DNA of 64,000 bases from Galerina marginata (lineage: Eukaryota > Basidiomycota > Agaricomycetes > Agaricales > Galerinaceae): positions 1,798,001 to 1,862,000 of the forward strand of contig JAECYW010000002.1 in NCBI GenBank assembly GCA_023014335.1. Direction: 5' to 3'. The notes beneath the pieces are model-generated. The model made no database searches. It saw only the letters and a program-made list of their open reading frames with translations, and had not been told where the DNA came from. A program made the translations under genes and the position numbers. Each line of letters starts with the position of its first letter. The first letter of the stretch is position 1. Shown piece after piece: positions 36,036 through 46,722 of this stretch.

Positions 36036-38725
36036 ATGTCGTCCCCTGTCACCATCGATTGGTCCAGAGTGGACAGTCCTGAACCTGTGTTCCAGAGGTT
36101 TGCCAGTCGGAGATCAGTAGTCTATGGCACGAAAGGAATGGTGTCCTCGTCCCAACCGCTGGCCACGGAGGCTGGTTTAGAAATTTTAAGGAAGGGAGGG
36201 AATGCAGGTAAGCCACTAAAACCCTGAACTTCGATTGTGTTGCTAAATTTTGTCTTTCTTTAGCGGATGCAGCAGTCGCCACGTCTGCTGCATTGAATGT
36301 GACGGAACCTAGTTGCTGCGGCATTGGGGGGTGAGTGATGACGGACACTCTCACATGGAATATTTTAAAGAATCGGGCCAGGGATGCCTTCTGTTTGTTC
36401 TTTGATGCTAAGACCAAGAAGGTCAAGGCTTTGAATGGATCTGGTCGTGCGCCAACGAAGCTCACTATTGACTACCTTCTGAATCGAGGAGTGAAAGGGG
36501 GGATCCCTCTTACCGATCTGAATTCTGTAACGGTTCCGGGTCAGAGAAACTCTGTACCAGCTTGAACGTTCGCTAATCCGAAACCGTAGGTGCCGCGGCT
36601 GCGTGGATAGATACGATCGAGAACTTTGGGAGTGGGTCAGTTACAGTTGCTGATATCTTTGAACCAGCCATTCGGTTGGCAGAAGAAGGGTTAGTCATCG
36701 AAACACTTCTTCCAGTGTCTTGCTGACTTCGGAGCAGGGTGCCTGTTTCTGAGATCCACGGTTGGGCAGTCAGTCACGTCTCCATCGATCTCATTTCATG
36801 GTATATTAATATGCAACCGTTACAGTGGCAGCGCTCTGAGGTGTGAAAATCATCGCCGAGGCTCAAGTTGGCATCTCATTGCGCAAAATAGGGTCTCATA
36901 AAGAATGCGTCTCCCAATGGAGACGAGATGCTCCTGAACGGAAAGGCTCCTTTACCTGGACAGATTGTGAAATTACCCAACTTAGCGAAAACATTCAGAG
37001 AAGTAGTTCAACATGGCAAGGACGGGTTTTACAAGGGTCGAGTAGCCCAAGCAATCGTTGATCTCATTCAAAGCAAAGGCGGCCTGATGGAGCTGGAGGA
37101 CCTTGCTAAACATACTTCTACTTTCGTGGAACCCATTAAGTACACTTACGCAAATGAAGTTACCGTCTACGAAGTGAGCCAAATTATATACCTCAAACGT
37201 TCTTTGCTAACGATCATTGGTGACAGTGTCCCCCGAATGGACAAGGCAAGAACGAATCCATTTTCTGCAGCCAGATATATTGATGTAATGTTTGACTAGG
37301 TATCACGGCGTTGCTAGCTCTCGGTATCCTCGAAAATATACAAGAACAGGGCCTTTCAAAGCCGTTGCTGGATATGGAACATAATTCCCCGGAATATCTT
37401 CATACTCTGATAGAAGCCTTACGGTGCGCCAAATTTCATTACCTCGGGATCCATGGCTGAACCCTATCAGCCTTGCATTTGCAGGTAGCACCGATTTTAA
37501 AGTTCCATTTCGACGAGCTGACGACGCGTGAATCAGATAGTCAATATTACGTTACGGACCCCGACGTCGAGCATATACCTGTCGACCAACTTTTGAGCAA
37601 GGTTATTATGTCTTTATGCGGGTAGGTAATCATCTTGACGAATCGCTACAGGAATACCTGGCGTCTAGGGCACTACTGTTCAACTCGAATGGCACAAATC
37701 CTCGGGTCGTTCATGTAACTCGGTTTTGGTCCAACAACTCCATTCTTCTCATTCAATATAACTACAGGGCAATCCAGTGAATTCGTCCGACACCGTTTAT
37801 TTCACAGGTAGCTTTTGTCCAGATGGCATCAGTTAGATTGGCTGATACAATATCCATAGTCACGGATCAGTGGGGGAATGCGTGCAGCTATATTCAAAGT
37901 AATTATGCAGGTTAGTAACATACTAAGTACACTCAATTTTCCTTTTGCTTATATTCCTGTCAGGCTTTGGAACGGGAGGTGCGCAGAACTGTCGGGGACA
38001 ACTCGCTGTTAATGGAAGACCTGACCGTGTTACACCAGCTGTTCCGAAAGGCTGCGGATTCACGCTGCAAAACAGAGGTTCTGGGTTCGTCCTTGACAAG
38101 AATCACCCCAATGCCTTGATGGTACGTGCAGGTCTGAAATCTTCTGGTAGAGACTTAAGGCCTCTGCAGGGGGGTAAACGTCCATACCACACTATCATTC
38201 CTGCGCTCGCCACCAAAGGTGATGAACTGTTCCTCAGTTATGGTGTCATGGGCGGGTTTATGCAAGTACGTGACCTAAACTGAATATTTGGAGTGTTTAC
38301 TAATATCACTCACACAAGCCTCAAGGCCATGTACAAGTGCTCCTTAACATGTTGCGCGGTTTCACGCCGCAAGCTGCTCTCGATTCTCCTCGATTTTGTA
38401 TATCTGCTGGTACTCCTGACGCTGAGAGCAGTTCCACTGGTGCAGCAGGAGACATCAACAGTGAGGTCTACTTTGAAGACGGCTTTTCCAAAGAAACAGT
38501 CGAAACACTCAGAAGTAATGCAATTAGTTTTCTAGGGTATCTTATTATTCACTGACTACAATATTGTAGGTATGGGACATGATGCCAGACTTGTTACTGG
38601 GTTCAGTCGAGGGTTGATGGGCCGTGGACAAAGTCATCCAAAAGATACAAGACCCATCTGGAAGATTTGTTTGGGCAGCGGGATCCGACCTTAGGGCGGA
38701 CGGTCACGCAGCAGCACAAATATGA
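36036..38725 (+). CDS. ggt: Gamma-glutamyltranspeptidase (one-base frameshift near the C-terminus)
   Basis: About sixteen short exons, in phase from [20 protein letters not shown]. Landmarks: [89 protein letters not shown]-, [16 protein letters not shown], and [15 protein letters not shown]. These fit the Ntn-hydrolase GGT family; the Thr of SDTVYF is the expected self-cleavage nucleophile. The enzyme splits gamma-glutamyl bonds of glutathione and related amides. No signal peptide is evident. In the last exon GLMGRGQ must be followed by [19 protein letters not shown], which requires skipping one A of the AAA at 38630-38632. Stop codons of this gene and the PP2C gene are only 35 bp apart. Confidence 0.88.
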
Positions 38726-38760
38726 CCGGAAAGCTGGATCAACTGCCATGACAGTAAGAC

Positions 38761-40434
38761 TTACATACGGCGCTGCCTTTCGGAGCCCACTTGGGGTGTG
38801 TAGAATGTTAGCTTATAGGAAACAAGCAAATTACGCCAGAGAATTCTTACCTGCTTGTCTTCGTCTGTATTCTCGAAGGTCCTTTGTCCCATCTGGACCA
38901 ACGACCTTTCCCCAGCCTGCCAATGGAACCACAATGGCAGTTGCATTATCATCTCCTCCTAGCTCCTCGGAAAAGGCTAGGATGCGGTCTGCGGCGGATT
39001 TTGGGTCAGAGGCGCCTCTTGCAAGGTCGACGATCTCAGCATCCGAAAGAATGGATGATATTCCGTCAGATACCAGGACGATAAAAGCCCAGTCTTTCCC
39101 TAAAAGCTTGTGAGGGGCAGTTGAAGTCGCGATTTTTGGAAAGTCTTACCCTCCAGTAATTTCTTCCTGACCTCAGGTTCTGGGGTTACTCCAAATCGTT
39201 TATAGCGCAGGTCTCCGAGACTGATGAATACAGCCTTCAGCGGCGATATATAATACATCTTAAGGTCCATGACTTACCATCGTGTGTTTGCAAGCGCGCC
39301 CATCCATCTAACTGGGGATAAGACATTTTTCGCTTAGGAGGTCATGTTGCACCTACCGGGATTCACCAAAAGAATCAGTGATAAGAGAGGACCCCATCAT
39401 CCGACGCAGCCGAATGCTCTCTACGTGCGCATCCGCGTGGTGAGTTTCTGTCATCGGGAAGACCTGACCATTATTGACCGAGCATAAAAGAACCCTTGTA
39501 TCTCTAAAAGAGGGGTCAGTCTGAAGTTCAATAGGTTTCGAAGGGGATCGCATTGCAAAACGCACCCACAATGAGCAACCGTCAGCGCCAACTTATTTGC
39601 GGAGAAGAAAGGGGTGGCGGGGGCATCAAGGGACTGTAGTATGACGACAGATGCTGTGGCTCCGCAAGATTGGGCTGAGTTGTCGGCAGACAAATTTTTG
39701 TCGACCTAAACAAGTGTAAGTAAATCAGCCAGGAACGGCAGAGCCGCTAACCTCGAAAAATGCCAATGTGGCACGAGCTTCAAGGGTCATTTCCTCATCA
39801 TTATTCCCTTCTATCCAGGGAGTAATAGCACCGCCTTTGAAGCGCTTGAAGTAACCTCCGATTTCCTTAATCCATTCGAACAACTCCGGTATTAGTGCTT
39901 TGTCTACGGATTCGAATAGGCCATGTAGTTCTTGCCGCAAGTATTGGGCTACTGCGGATCCTCCATGTCTTTCTACTATCAGATGTTTATGCAACACAAA
40001 AGCAGATGCAGTACCTACCCGTCGTAAATTCCAACGAAGAGAACCTGTCGAGCAAGGACTTCCACGACAGGATCAGGATTCCAATCGATTCCATGAGCAC
40101 GTTTAACACTCAGACGCAATTCTTCCGGATTCAAGGAGAGGGTCGCAAAGCCAGTAAAAATCCTCTTGGTGACTGCAAAACGTAAGCTGGACAGTCGACG
40201 CGCTCCATTATGAGGCTTGCCTCCTGTTCCCTCGAGAATTAACGACGCCAATAACTTTGGGTGATGCGAGTGGGACCCTTATAGAGCCACCTGCCCAATG
40301 TTTAGAAACGTGAAGTTGGTGAATTAACGATGTGTTGCACCTTTAGACGCGACACGAGCATAGTCGTGATATTTTGCAACATGTCGATAGTTTGGAAGGA
40401 CCTGATCAAGGAATTTAAGATATCTATAGGCCAT
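38761..40434 (-). CDS. PP2C-family Ser/Thr phosphatase (one-base frameshift in this sequence)
   Basis: About nine exons on the minus strand from MAYRYLKFLDQVLPNYRHVA to GSERQRRM. PP2C metal-site motifs are all visible: VGIYDGHGGSAVAQ, AHCGDTRVLLCS, VLVSDGISSILSD and GGDDNATAIVV. The layout fits the fungal Ptc6/Ptc7-like group, which often acts in mitochondria, but no strong presequence is seen. One intron (40173-40220) is GC-AG between SRGNR and HQEDF. Directly after it the frame breaks: HQEDF must join TGFATLSLNPEELRLS, requiring one T of the five at 40156-40160 to be skipped. The start ATG at 40434 is the only one joining the GGSIRVPLASPKVIGV exon in phase. Confidence 0.87.
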
Positions 40435-41133
40435 TCGCTGTTTTAAGGACCGCTGGACATGCCAACGTCCTGCACAATGTGTCCCAGATGTGATAGAGGA
40501 GTTGGGATCGAAAACTATAATATGATGGGATCAAGCGTGACGTTATCGGGTGCTCCATGGACCCATGGCATTGGACTGTTGCTTCTATGTTCGGCGCCGC
40601 GGGAGAAGCCCATCTGCGTACTATTCCTTTTTTTAAAGTTACAGGTTCACATTACTGACAGAACTTTACCAGGCCATAGCTTGTCCTTTGAGCTTGCAAG
40701 GGCTTTCGCGTATCCTTGAATGTTGAAATGGCCGCAATGCATATTGCGTATCTCGCCCTTTCTTACTCACATGTTCCCTTCTTTTTTTCCTTGACTCGCG
40801 CCCTCCAAACACTGACCATGCCGCCCCTACCCCGTTCCCCGGCTCGCCATATACCACTTCACAAAATAGCTTCGCATTCAGCACACGTTTGTCCTCGTTA
40901 AATTCTCTGTCGGGTTCAAAACCGGGCACATGGACCACTAGCAGAGGCACATGCGTCTTTAGCCCCGCTTGCACCGATCTATTTTCAGTTATCACAATTA
41001 TATCCCAACTTCTTTCATTACGGCTGCTCCATGGCGCCTGTAGCAGGCTTGTGGCCCATATTTTGCTACTGTAGTCCTGGGTATTTAAGGGAGCCATCTT
41101 TGTTTCGTTGAAACTCTGAGACTGCAACCCACC
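40435..41133. promoter_or_regulatory. Divergent promoter PP2C / histidine acid phosphatase
   Basis: 699 bp between divergent start codons, longer than most gaps here. TATTTAA at 41082-41088 is 46 bp before the phosphatase start and may be its TATA box. Open frames in the interval have no family motif. Confidence 0.4.
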
Positions 41134-43225
41134 ATGGTCTTTCTTGCGTCGCAGTCGCTTTTGTTGATATCCCTACTCAACTCCAGATTCGCCAACGCTT
41201 CTCCAGCGTCCGCGTCTTCTTTTGCTGGGTCAACTTCAACAGCTGTCTTTCCCCCTCCAAATGCAACAGTGACTGCGACCGACACGTTCTTCTTAGATGG
41301 ATCCCAAATTGGCTTTGCTGGTCCTACACCTAGTGAGTTTTCTATAAAGTACTCTATGTGGATCTCAGCACAGAATGTTCACGGTTAAACTTGCAGCTGG
41401 CGACGAAGCTAATGCCATAGCTACTGCCCCTTCCGCTGCAAAAGTCGATTCCGTATTTCCTCTTATCCAACCAAATGCAGAAGACAAAAAAGCGCAATCA
41501 TTCGACGTTTTACAGCGTTTGGCAAACCTTGCACCTTGGCAATCAGTGGATTCCTTTGGATTGCCAAACGCGTCTCCTCTCATTCCTAAAGGTTGTGAGG
41601 TCAAGCAAGTTCATCTCCTCCATCGTCATGGCGCCAGATACCCCACGTCGGATGGCGGAACTGCCTTGTTTGCAGGGAGGTTACATACAGCTGCGACTGG
41701 CTCAGGTTTCTCCGCATCTGGCTCACTTAGCTTCCTTAACACTTGGACCTACAAGCTTGGTTCAGAAATACTGACCCCTTTCGGTCGTTCTCAACTGTAA
41801 TCTCTCTTGTTTTTCTTTTGCTGGCCAATAACAATATTGACTTTTATCTACAGATTCAACTTGGGAGTTGGATTTAGGGTTAAATACGGTAAGAATGACC
41901 AACCAGGACTTGATTGTTTTCCCTAAGCGCGTTGGCCATTACAGGGCAGCTTCTCAAGGATTTCACAAATCTGCCTGTGTTTCGCACCACCTCAGAGGAG
42001 CGTATGCTCGACTCCGCGTAAGTGCATCACGGTGACATGTACCCCATCGAAACTCATTGTTTTCAGGCTGCACTTTACCGCAGGACTCTTTGGCGTCCAA
42101 ACTTACCAACAAGAATACCACCAGCTTATAATGGTCGAAAATAACGGACAAAACAACACTCTGGCGCCGTATTTCAACTGTGCGAACGCGAACAATGCCG
42201 TCGAGGCGATTGGTAACGACCAAGCCAACAAATGGGCTCAGATTTACTTGCAGCCAACGATTAAAAGACTGTCTAAACTCATTAAAGGATATCAATTTAC
42301 GGTGACTGATTTAATTGCAATGCACCAACTTTGCGCGTATGAAGTACGTGTAATCCGCTCTACGTTCTTCACGTATTGCTCATTACTCAACAGACCGTTG
42401 CACTTGGCTTCTCCGAGTTCTGCGACTTGTTTACTGAGGATGAATGGAAGTCTTACGAGTATTTCATCGGTACTACTTTATTCCACTCTTACCCACAGTA
42501 TGCTGATATGTGACATTTATAGATCTCCAATTTTGGTACGGAAGTGGTCCCGGTAACCCTGCTTCCAGCGCCCAGGGAATAGGATATGTCCAAGAGTTGG
42601 TCTCACGACTCACTCAAACTCGTATAACCACTTTCGATTCTGCAGTCAACGCTTCGATCGTGACAAATCCTGTCCTTTTCCCATTGGATCAGCCTATGTT
42701 TGTGGATGTGAGCCATGACACAGTGCTGTCAACAAGTAAGTGTATTGGTCACTTGGGTCTTCTCTGTGACGTTAATTTCCACTCCAGTCTTTGTGGCTAT
42801 GAACTTCACGAGTTTGGCCGCCAATGGTCCTCTCCCAACTGATCACATTCCAAAGGACCAGGTTCGTTTTTTCACTCTTCTGTCGCTATCCTGGTTCTAA
42901 GTTTTATGAATCCGTCTAATAGACATACTTCGTTAATCAAATTGCACCATTTGGCTCCAATCTCGTAGGACAAGTACTCTCCTGCCCGGCCTCCAGTAAA
43001 CCGACCCATATTCGATGGATACTAAATGATGGTGTTCTTCCTCTCACTGGCATCAAAGGCTGCAAATCAAATAGTGATGGACTGTGCGACTTGGATGCCT
43101 TCATTGCCGGGATGAAGCAGCGCATCGAGGAAGTGGACTTCAACTTTGACTGTTTCGGTAACTACACCGTTCCTGTGCCCGACAATATTGTCAATGGTCA
43201 ATTCCCAAAAAACCTAAGGAAGTAA
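41134..43225 (+). CDS. Secreted histidine acid phosphatase (phytase-like)
   Basis: About ten exons read in phase from MVFLASQSLLLISLLNSRFA to NGQFPKNLRK. The first 22 residues are a signal peptide. The family signature HRHGARYP follows VKQVHLL and supplies the phosphorylated His; the proton-donor motif is VDVSHDTVLS. Other landmarks: TPFGRSQLFNLGVGFRVKYG, RTTSEERMLDSALHFTAG, YELCGFSEFCDLFTEDEW-like text and IAPFGSNLVGQVLSC. Several N-x-S/T sites (NNT, NAS, NYT) suggest glycosylation. The enzyme releases phosphate from extracellular monoesters such as phytate; exact substrate is open. No frameshift was needed. Confidence 0.9.
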
Positions 43226-43614
43226 TACAATGTTCCAAATGTTATTACTAGCGTATTTGCAATTCTTTATCCATGAAATCAGTGTGGTTGTTTTTCCTTG
43301 CGTTTTCAGCCTGAAAACGAAAGGAAGAATATCAGAGTCACGCCTTGTAGTCTATATCTTTTTTCTCTGTCTGTATTATCTCCCTTTCCCCGCAGATCCC
43401 GCTGTGGGTCCACGCGGTATAAATCTATCTATCTATCTATCTGGTCGATCGGTGAATTATGTAGTGAGGTCATTCGTTCCGAGAATAGCTTCATACAACC
43501 CTAAGTACGACATTGTGACTCTTGGCTTTACATCATGATATATTGCTGACTCTTGATAACGACTCTATCCTCATCTTACTGGAAATCTCAAACGCCATAT
43601 ACTAGGGATTAAGT
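43226..43614. other. Intergenic with CTAT microsatellite
   Basis: 389 bp between two plus-strand genes. A short tetranucleotide run, (TCTA)n of about 19 bp, lies at 43425-43443, probably in the phosphatase 3' UTR. Nothing else is supported. Confidence 0.5.
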
Positions 43615-44487
43615 ATGGGAGCTAACCAATCATTGCCTAAGATCACGCCTCAAGACCGTGCCATTCTAGAGTCGGTATTTCTTGGCCCTTGATCACTGTG
43701 ATTCATTATAGCTCATGGTTGCCCAGTCTCAAGCTACAGCGAGACAAACTAAAGCAATACCAGAAGAAGGTCTGTTAATGCAAGGTTGCAGGAAAGCAAA
43801 AGTTGGTAACCAACGCACACTGCTCAGATTCAAGCCGTGCTGGATAGAGAGCAAGCAATCGCGAAAGCTCAGATCGCAGCGGGTCAGAAGGACCGAGCTC
43901 TCATTGCACTACGCCGACGCAAATACCAGCAGAGTCTCTTGACGAAGACGGATGACCAGTTAGAGAATCTGGAACAATTGGTATTCATGAAATGGCTCGC
44001 TCGTGATTGCGACGACTCACGGCCTCCCAAGGTCTCAACGATCGAATTCTCTCTCGTGGAAGTCTCTGTGCTCCACGGATTAAAGCAGGGAAATGAGGTG
44101 CTCAAGGAAATACACAAAGAAATGAATATCGAGAGCGTCGAGAAACTATTGGAGGAGACAGCCGAGGCACGCGAGTACCAGAAGGTACGTCTCGTCCATT
44201 ATTTCTTGCGTCCTGGACTCAGTTCCACACAGGAAATCGGTGACATGCTATCGAACACCTTAACGCTGGACGATGAAGAGGCGGTCCAGAAGGAACTACT
44301 AGCCCTCCAAGAGGATCTCGTTAGTTGCATACTTCTCACTCTATACACAAACACTGAAGCCTCACTTCAGGCTGTTCAGGATGTTGCATTCCCTGTAGTG
44401 CCTTCTGCAGAACCAATTGACACTGGCACGAAAGTTACTTCCGACCCCGAACCCGCCCAGGCCAGTAGAGTACTTGTTGCAGGATAA
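43615..44487 (+). CDS. VPS20: ESCRT-III subunit Vps20 (CHMP6)
   Basis: About six exons from MGANQSLPKITPQDRAILD to EPAQASRVLVAG. The Snf7 core helices are clear: LKLQRDKLKQYQKKIQAVLD, REQAIAKAQIAAGQKDRAL, ALRRRKYQQSLLTKTDDQLE, STIEFSLVEVSVLHGLKQG. The N-terminal MGANQS is a good N-myristoylation signal, which Vps20 uses to bind endosome membranes. Vps20 nucleates Snf7 filaments during multivesicular body formation, linking ESCRT-II to ESCRT-III. The C-terminal acidic region carries EYQKEIGDMLSNTLTLDDEE. The reading frame is clean. Confidence 0.93.
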
Positions 44488-44543
44488 TATCTATTGAATC
44501 CCACGTAATATTGTATATTAAAATCATATTATGGCACTTCGTT

Positions 44544-46576
44544 CTACCAGCCCTCGAAGTCTCCAAAGCCAGTTTTCCGTTTTTTCTTGGCCTCTTCGCC
44601 TGCTGCTGCACCGACGATTGCATTATTTGGTCGCTTTAGACCGAGGTATTTGCCGACACCCCCTTGGCCGGTCCCTCCGAATTCAAGGGTGGCAGTACTT
44701 GACCCAATCTTGGTGCCAAACCAGTTGACATCATCTTTCTTCACCTCCTTCTGGGCGGCGTCACTTTTTGCGCTTTCTGCTCTTTTGGCTAATTTATTGG
44801 CCAGGCGTTTTTTGTAGTCATCAAATGGATCCTGATAACTGGATAAAAAGCTGTCAGCAATTGCTGAAGACAAAGACAACAGGATCTTACATTATTACCT
44901 CCGTGATTCGGACGGTTTTTGCAGGTCTATCTGTTCCAAGCTTGACAGGGAGGTTTTCCAGAGCGTCGAGTACGTCTTCTCCGCCGACAAGTTTGCCGAA
45001 TACTGTGTGTTTTTTGTCTAAATGTGGAGCTTCTTTGAAGGTCAGATAAAACTGAGAGCTGAAGACGATTGAGAAATGGGTATCAGGGAAAAAAAGAGAG
45101 AAAACTGTACCTATTCGTATTGGCACCTTTATTCGCCATGGCTAGGATACCGCGGCTGTCATGTTTGGCGGCATTTTTCATATCATGCTCGTCTCGAAAT
45201 GGTGTACCCCAGTATGATTCGCCACCAGAACCGGTGCCGCTTGGGTCGCCAGTTTGAATCTTGATGACAAGAAAGTCGTAAGCTCCCAATAGAAAATTGG
45301 TTGATGGATCCTTACCATAAAGCCAGGGACCAGGCGGTGGAACAGGCATTCGTTGTATTTCCCCGCCCTGGCCAGCATTAGAAAATTGTAACACGTCTTT
45401 GGCGCCTAGTGGGGCACAAGGGGCAGGTAAATAATCACTCTTTACCACAAAGAAAATGGTCGTACCTTTTCACAATAGAGTTCTAGATTGAGACTGGCGC
45501 CACCCAGGCTAGTTACGACTCGCACATAAGCCCGTCGCTTTCCGACGTCTTTCTCCTTTCCTTTCCCTTTCAAGGGTTTTGAAATGTCTTCAAACATCAT
45601 TTCTTCCTGTAATCAAAGAAAACTAAGCTAACGCCATGACCATACAAACTAAAATTTACACACTTCATCCCAAAGTAGTTTGGAACTAGAGGCTTGTGAT
45701 ATGTCCACTGATGTTGAAGTCAATGAAGCCCCAGCCATTCCACTCGAGTATGGTGAGATGTTCCCTGAATTCAACGTGAGATAGTTGGTGAAATAAACGG
45801 TTACGACATACACGGAACGGGCTCCTTCGATTTTAGTGCAGCAACAGCGGGTGATGCTGCAGGTGTTGCCACAGTTGATACTTCCACCTTTTTCGGGGCT
45901 GCGGCATTAGCAACGGAAGCAGGTGGTAGCCCATGAGGGTTTTGCAACGTGATTACATCTGTTCTTGAGTCACGGTCAGATAATTATCATAGAGAGAACG
46001 GCGAACACACTTCTTGAAGGAGACATCATTAACCAGATCCTTTCCACCTTTGATGCTCTCTGCGAGGAAGACATTGCCCGTTGTCGCGATTGCAACAATA
46101 TGGGAGTGTTCGCTGAACGGTTTGAAGGATATAGGATCGTAGATCTCGCCGGTGGCCTCTTTTCGTGAGTAATGAAGGGTGATTAGGTCAGATGGGCTCA
46201 AAGGGTCCTTCGTTATCGGATTGGTGTTGTTATGCTGCCTGTGAGGAAGCAATGAACTAGGATTGGGGCACAAGAGGGAATTGCTCACTTCAGCCAGGGG
46301 ATTATGTTTACTAGGTCAAACACATTCCCGGTTCCATCTGAGTTTCTAGCACAGACAGGATGGGCAAAAGGTTGGAACGAGAGTGCACAGCAGTCGAAAG
46401 GCGTCCTGGCACCAGGATGGGGAGCTTCGGCCTTTCTAAAGAGTCTAGGTTAGAGATACACAAACATGAGAGGGAGCCACATACGCCTTGAATCCAACGG
46501 AAGACGAATGAGATCCATGCAGACCAGCATGCTCAGCGTGAGTGATGTATAGTTTGTCTGAATTCCCGTGTCCCAT
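44544..46576 (-). CDS. PPIL2: PPIL2-type cyclophilin with U-box (Cyp60/Cyp8)
   Basis: About eleven minus-strand exons from [18 protein letters not shown] to TGFGDFEGW. The N-terminal half is the U-box region: [66 protein letters not shown]. The C-terminal half is a cyclophilin: [73 protein letters not shown]. This pairing is diagnostic of PPIL2, a nuclear spliceosome-associated protein with prolyl isomerase and ubiquitin ligase parts. The active-site Arg and the SSQFYLT block are present. It shares a 146-bp divergent promoter with the PPR gene. No frameshift. Confidence 0.93.
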
Positions 46577-46722
46577 TGTGGTTTGAAGCAAGGGTTGGTT
46601 ACCTAATGGGTCAGTCAAGTGTATCCGCGTCCTATGTAAAATGGCCAGAAAATTATACGTCGACTTTACCGCTGCAGCCTAGCGCAGCAGCCGCAGCTCG
46701 TTCATCAAGCCCAAGGACGGCA

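Noticed and set aside
43425..43443. CTAT repeats as a CRISPR-like or regulatory array
   Set aside because: Simple microsatellite of about 19 bp in a 3' UTR.
46576..46722. Longer N-terminus for the PPR protein
   Set aside because: It would start at the PPIL2 start codon on the other strand and hide the mitochondrial presequence.
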